A stretch of 22,880 nt of DNA, taken from contig CAYHKQ010000040.1 of assembly GCA_964357255.1 (NCBI GenBank), positions 1 through 22,880 of the forward strand, given 5' to 3'. Position numbers and translations under genes: made by a program. The DNA is from JBBTIS01 sp038059855 (GTDB taxonomy: Bacteria; Elusimicrobiota; Elusimicrobia; JACQPE01). A model generated the notes under the pieces. That model was given only the letters and a program-made list of their open reading frames with translations, was not told the DNA's origin and ran no database searches. Shown here piece by piece: positions 20,432 through 22,880 of the stretch (position 1 is the first letter of the stretch; every line of letters starts with the position of its first letter).

Positions 20432-22880
20432 CTAGCGAATAACGGCGAGTTTTCCGCGCGAGGAGTGGCCGGTTTGGTCGGTGACGACGAAGATGTAGGC
20501 GCCGGAGGCCACGGGCTCGCCTTCGTCGTTGGCGAGGTCCCAAATCCATTTTCCGGTTAAATCCGCGCTGACTTCAATCTCTCGCACGGCGCGGCCGGCC
20601 ATGGTGAAGATTCGGATTTTACCGGACGAGGGTAGGCCCTCGAAGGTGACCGTTCGCATACCCTGGGCCGTGATCACGGGATTGGGATAGGCGATGACGT
20701 TGGACGCGGTTTGCGCGACGCGCACGGCGAAGAGACCGAAGAGGGTGAAGTGGTCTACCTTGGCTTGCACGGCCCCTCCCGCGTGGGTCACGACCTCATG
20801 GCCGAACGTGGTGACCTTGGTCGAGGGTTTGTCGAGGTTTTTGGAGGCGGCGACCGGCTTCCATTCTTTTTTCTGTTCATCAAAATAGAGGGGTTTGAGT
20901 TCTTCGGCTTTAATGTCCGTGCCGTCAACGATGCCGTCGTTGTTTTTATCAGGATAAGGAATCGTCAGCGTGATGGTTGCTTGGAATTCGTGCTCGCCGG
21001 ATTCCATGGTAAACTCCCGGAAGACCCCGGCGGACTTTAGAGCTGATTGCGCTGGCGGCAGTTTCCAGGCAATGTCGGCAGGATCGGGTGCGGTAATCGT
21101 AATTTTGTCTTTTTGCTCAACGGCTCCTTCGGGGATGAGGGCGGAAGTTCCGTCCGCGGTCACGATTTCCTGGGTTTTATCCGGCTCGACGGTCTCTTTT
21201 TTGCGATGGGCGTTATTGGGGTCCACGTCAGGATTGCCGTCTTCATGGACATCGGCATTGACGTCGTTGACCTCTAGCCAAATTGCGATGGGAGCAGGAT
21301 CGGGGAGGCCCGCGTCGTCGAACGCCACGGAGCGCAACCAATACTTGCCGTTGGGCAAGGCTGAAACATTCCAGTAAACGGAAAACGGTAATTTTTCGTC
21401 CTTGGAGCTGACATCCTTCCAAACATCGTCGTTATCGGCTCGAAATTGGAAAAGTACGCCCGTTGTGCCGCTGGTGGCTTCGGCCATAATGGTTACGGCA
21501 TTGCCGCGAACGCGTTTTCCCTCGTAAGGAATTTTAATTGTGGCCCGGGCCGTGCCCTTGGGGAAGGAGGCCTTGAATGAGGAGCTTGCCGTGGAGGCAT
21601 TGCCGGCCTTGTCCGCGCCTTCGATGGTGAGAGCATAGGTTTCGTCGTCCTTCAGGGGCCCAGTATTGGCGGTCCAAGAGCCGTCTTGAGCTAGATTTAC
21701 GGGCAGTTCCTTGGCGGCTCCCTGACCTTTCCCTTGGCCACTATTGCCCTGCCGGATGGTTTGAATCGTCAGTTTGAGATTATCGAGTCCGCTCAATGCG
21801 TCCCAGGCGCGCCCAGTAATCGCTAAAGAGCCGTTGGTGATGAGCGTGGCGCCATCTTGGGGCGTTAAAATTGTCAGCGCAGGGGGGTCGCGGTCAATGT
21901 TAATCGCCTGATTTTTAGAGGCTTCGACATTGCCCACCTTGTCTTCGCTGAAAAATTTAATCAGATGCCGGCCTGATGCGGACAGGGTGAATGAGCCCGT
22001 GAGAATTTGCCAGGATTTATCGTCTATCCGGATTGAGCTTCGTTCAACGCCGGAGAGCGTGTCCGAGGCCTTGAGCGCCAGGGTTACGGGGCTGATATAA
22101 AATCCGCTCGTGCCGCCTAAGTCGCCTTTAATTTCGATGGCGGTCAATGGCGGCTCCGCATCAATCGTAAAAGCAACCGAGCCAGGATCAGCCTCCAGGT
22201 TGTCGTGGAGGTCCCTGGCCCGGGATACGACTCTGTATTGGCCTTGATTCCAAATCGTGGTCGTTGCCAAGGCAATTTGCCAGTTTTGACGTCCTTGGGC
22301 TGTCTGCCAAAATAATCCGGCTTGCCAGTTCTGGCCCATTAATGTCGCGGCGTCCGCCAGCCGTATAATTTGAACGTCAACTTTATCCACCCCGGATTCT
22401 TCGTCCGAGGCCGTGCCCAAAACAGTTGTCAGATTTCGCGCTATGCTTTGAGCGCCGGGCAGTGAAATTTTTGACACCGGCGGTGTCGCGTCATAAAGCA
22501 TAGTGGCTTTAGCCGGCGTTTCCTGAAGGATCCCGGCCTCATCTTTGGCCCTGGCCGAAAGTTCGTAGCTATGCCCTGAAACCAAGGCGGGCATGGTCAT
22601 TTCCCATGAACCGGAAGAGGCAATGGCAATCCAGGCCGGTTCCTGATCAGCGAAGCCTTGGCCGTTCCAATAAAATTTCGTGGACAGGTCTTGCAGGGTG
22701 ATTTCAACCGAGGCAATTCCGGAGAGATTGTCCTGGGCCGCGCCCGCGGCTTTTTGCGCGTTGAGCGTGGCAATCGTCGAGAACGGCCGGCTCGTATCCA
22801 CCCGCAACTTGGCGCTTTGCGTCGTTTCCTGATTGCCGGCTTTGTCCTTGGCGTAAAATTCCAGGGTTGTTTCGCCTTCT
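20432..22880 (-). CDS. Large extracellular Ig-like repeat protein, C-terminal part (5' end outside window)
   Basis: The frame is open to the window edge, so at least 815 residues are seen and the N-terminus is missing. The visible N-terminal half has tandem Ig-like units of about 100 residues. Each contains a motif like DKAGNxE followed by a strand and DxxPP (for example KDKAGNQE, SEDKVGNVE, ADKAGNAS; VDTSRP, YDATPPVSKI, IDAEPPLTAI, IDRDPPALTI). A Gly/Gln/Lys linker GNSGQGKGQG follows the fourth unit. Then come an Asp/Asn-rich stretch (VNADVHEDGNPDVDPNN), a domain with the calcium-loop pattern DKNNDGIVDGTD, and a last domain of about 95 residues (YPNPV, then SGKIRIFTMAGRAVREI, GAYIFVV). The last domain resembles FlgD-Ig or T9SS-type C-terminal domains. 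It probably acts as a secreted or surface protein. No partner gene lies beside it. Confidence 0.85.
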   Translation of the reverse strand, partial: EGETTLEFYAKDKAGNQETTQSAKLRVDTSRPFSTIATLNAQKAAGAAQDNLSGIASVEITLQDLSTKFYWNGQGFADQEPAWIAIASSGSWEMTMPALVSGHSYELSARAKDEAGILQETPAKATMLYDATPPVSKISLPGAQSIARNLTTVLGTASDEESGVDKVDVQIIRLADAATLMGQNWQAGLFWQTAQGRQNWQIALATTTIWNQGQYRVVSRARDLHDNLEADPGSVAFTIDAEPPLTAIEIKGDLGGTSGFYISPVTLALKASDTLSGVERSSIRIDDKSWQILTGSFTLSASGRHLIKFFSEDKVGNVEASKNQAINIDRDPPALTILTPQDGATLITNGSLAITGRAWDALSGLDNLKLTIQTIRQGNSGQGKGQGAAKELPVNLAQDGSWTANTGPLKDDETYALTIEGADKAGNASTASSSFKASFPKGTARATIKIPYEGKRVRGNAVTIMAEATSGTTGVLFQFRADNDDVWKDVSSKDEKLPFSVYWNVSALPNGKYWLRSVAFDDAGLPDPAPIAIWLEVNDVNADVHEDGNPDVDPNNAHRKKETVEPDKTQEIVTADGTSALIPEGAVEQKDKITITAPDPADIAWKLPPAQSALKSAGVFREFTMESGEHEFQATITLTIPYPDKNNDGIVDGTDIKAEELKPLYFDEQKKEWKPVAASKNLDKPSTKVTTFGHEVVTHAGGAVQAKVDHFTLFGLFAVRVAQTASNVIAYPNPVITAQGMRTVTFEGLPSSGKIRIFTMAGRAVREIEVSADLTGKWIWDLANDEGEPVASGAYIFVVTDQTGHSSRGKLAVIR

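Overview
The window looks like a chromosomal segment of a Gram-negative (two-membrane) bacterium. The evidence is a TolC-type outer-membrane channel, two lipoproteins and a large Ig-like surface protein. Base composition is moderately GC-rich. The mix of a System II (ResB/CcsA) cytochrome c maturation operon, a split archaeal-style glutamate synthase and a surface protein with a C-terminal YPNP...GxYxF domain recalls Elusimicrobiota or related uncultured lineages. That assignment is an impression from protein style, not a demonstrated placement. No rRNA, tRNA, CRISPR array or complete transposase gene is visible.

Layout. (1) 1-6178, plus strand: a TetR-regulated tripartite RND efflux operon. 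It has a recognisable promoter with a palindrome over the predicted start site, then regulator, TolC-like channel, lipoprotein adaptor and RND pump. The structural genes overlap by 4-8 nt and the unit ends in a strong intrinsic terminator. The adaptor appears to lack the usual alpha-helical hairpin. (2) 6179-6757: a non-coding junction holding two palindromic mobile elements, each with a pair of inverted 20-bp GNRA-loop hairpins. (3) 6748-8541, minus: an ABC-F ATPase whose stop codon lies inside the arm of the second element. (4) 8689-9933, plus: a DAACS-family (DctA/GltP-like) symporter. (5) 9933-10110: a third palindromic element that fills the gap between two convergent stop codons. (6) 10111-13756, minus: an operon of a Met/His-rich lipoprotein, ResB and a long CcsA, for cytochrome c maturation. 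(7) 13814-19101, plus: a three-gene glutamate-synthase-like operon (degenerate FMN-domain paralogue with its own Cys cluster; intact FMN/Fe-S subunit; fused glutaminase plus GXGXG subunit) with no NADPH-oxidising GltD beside it. (8) 19156-20304, plus: an AAA_14/DUF4143 ATPase behind a short AT-rich double palindrome. (9) 20432 to the window end, minus: the 3' part of a large repeat-containing extracellular protein.

The genes do not form one pathway. Regions 1, 6 and 7 are self-contained functional units. The most unusual things here are the paired FMN subunits of the glutamate-synthase-like complex, the hairpin-less RND adaptor, the Met/His lipoprotein coupled to ResB, the three palindromic elements sitting at gene ends, and start regions that look leaderless at several transcription-unit heads.
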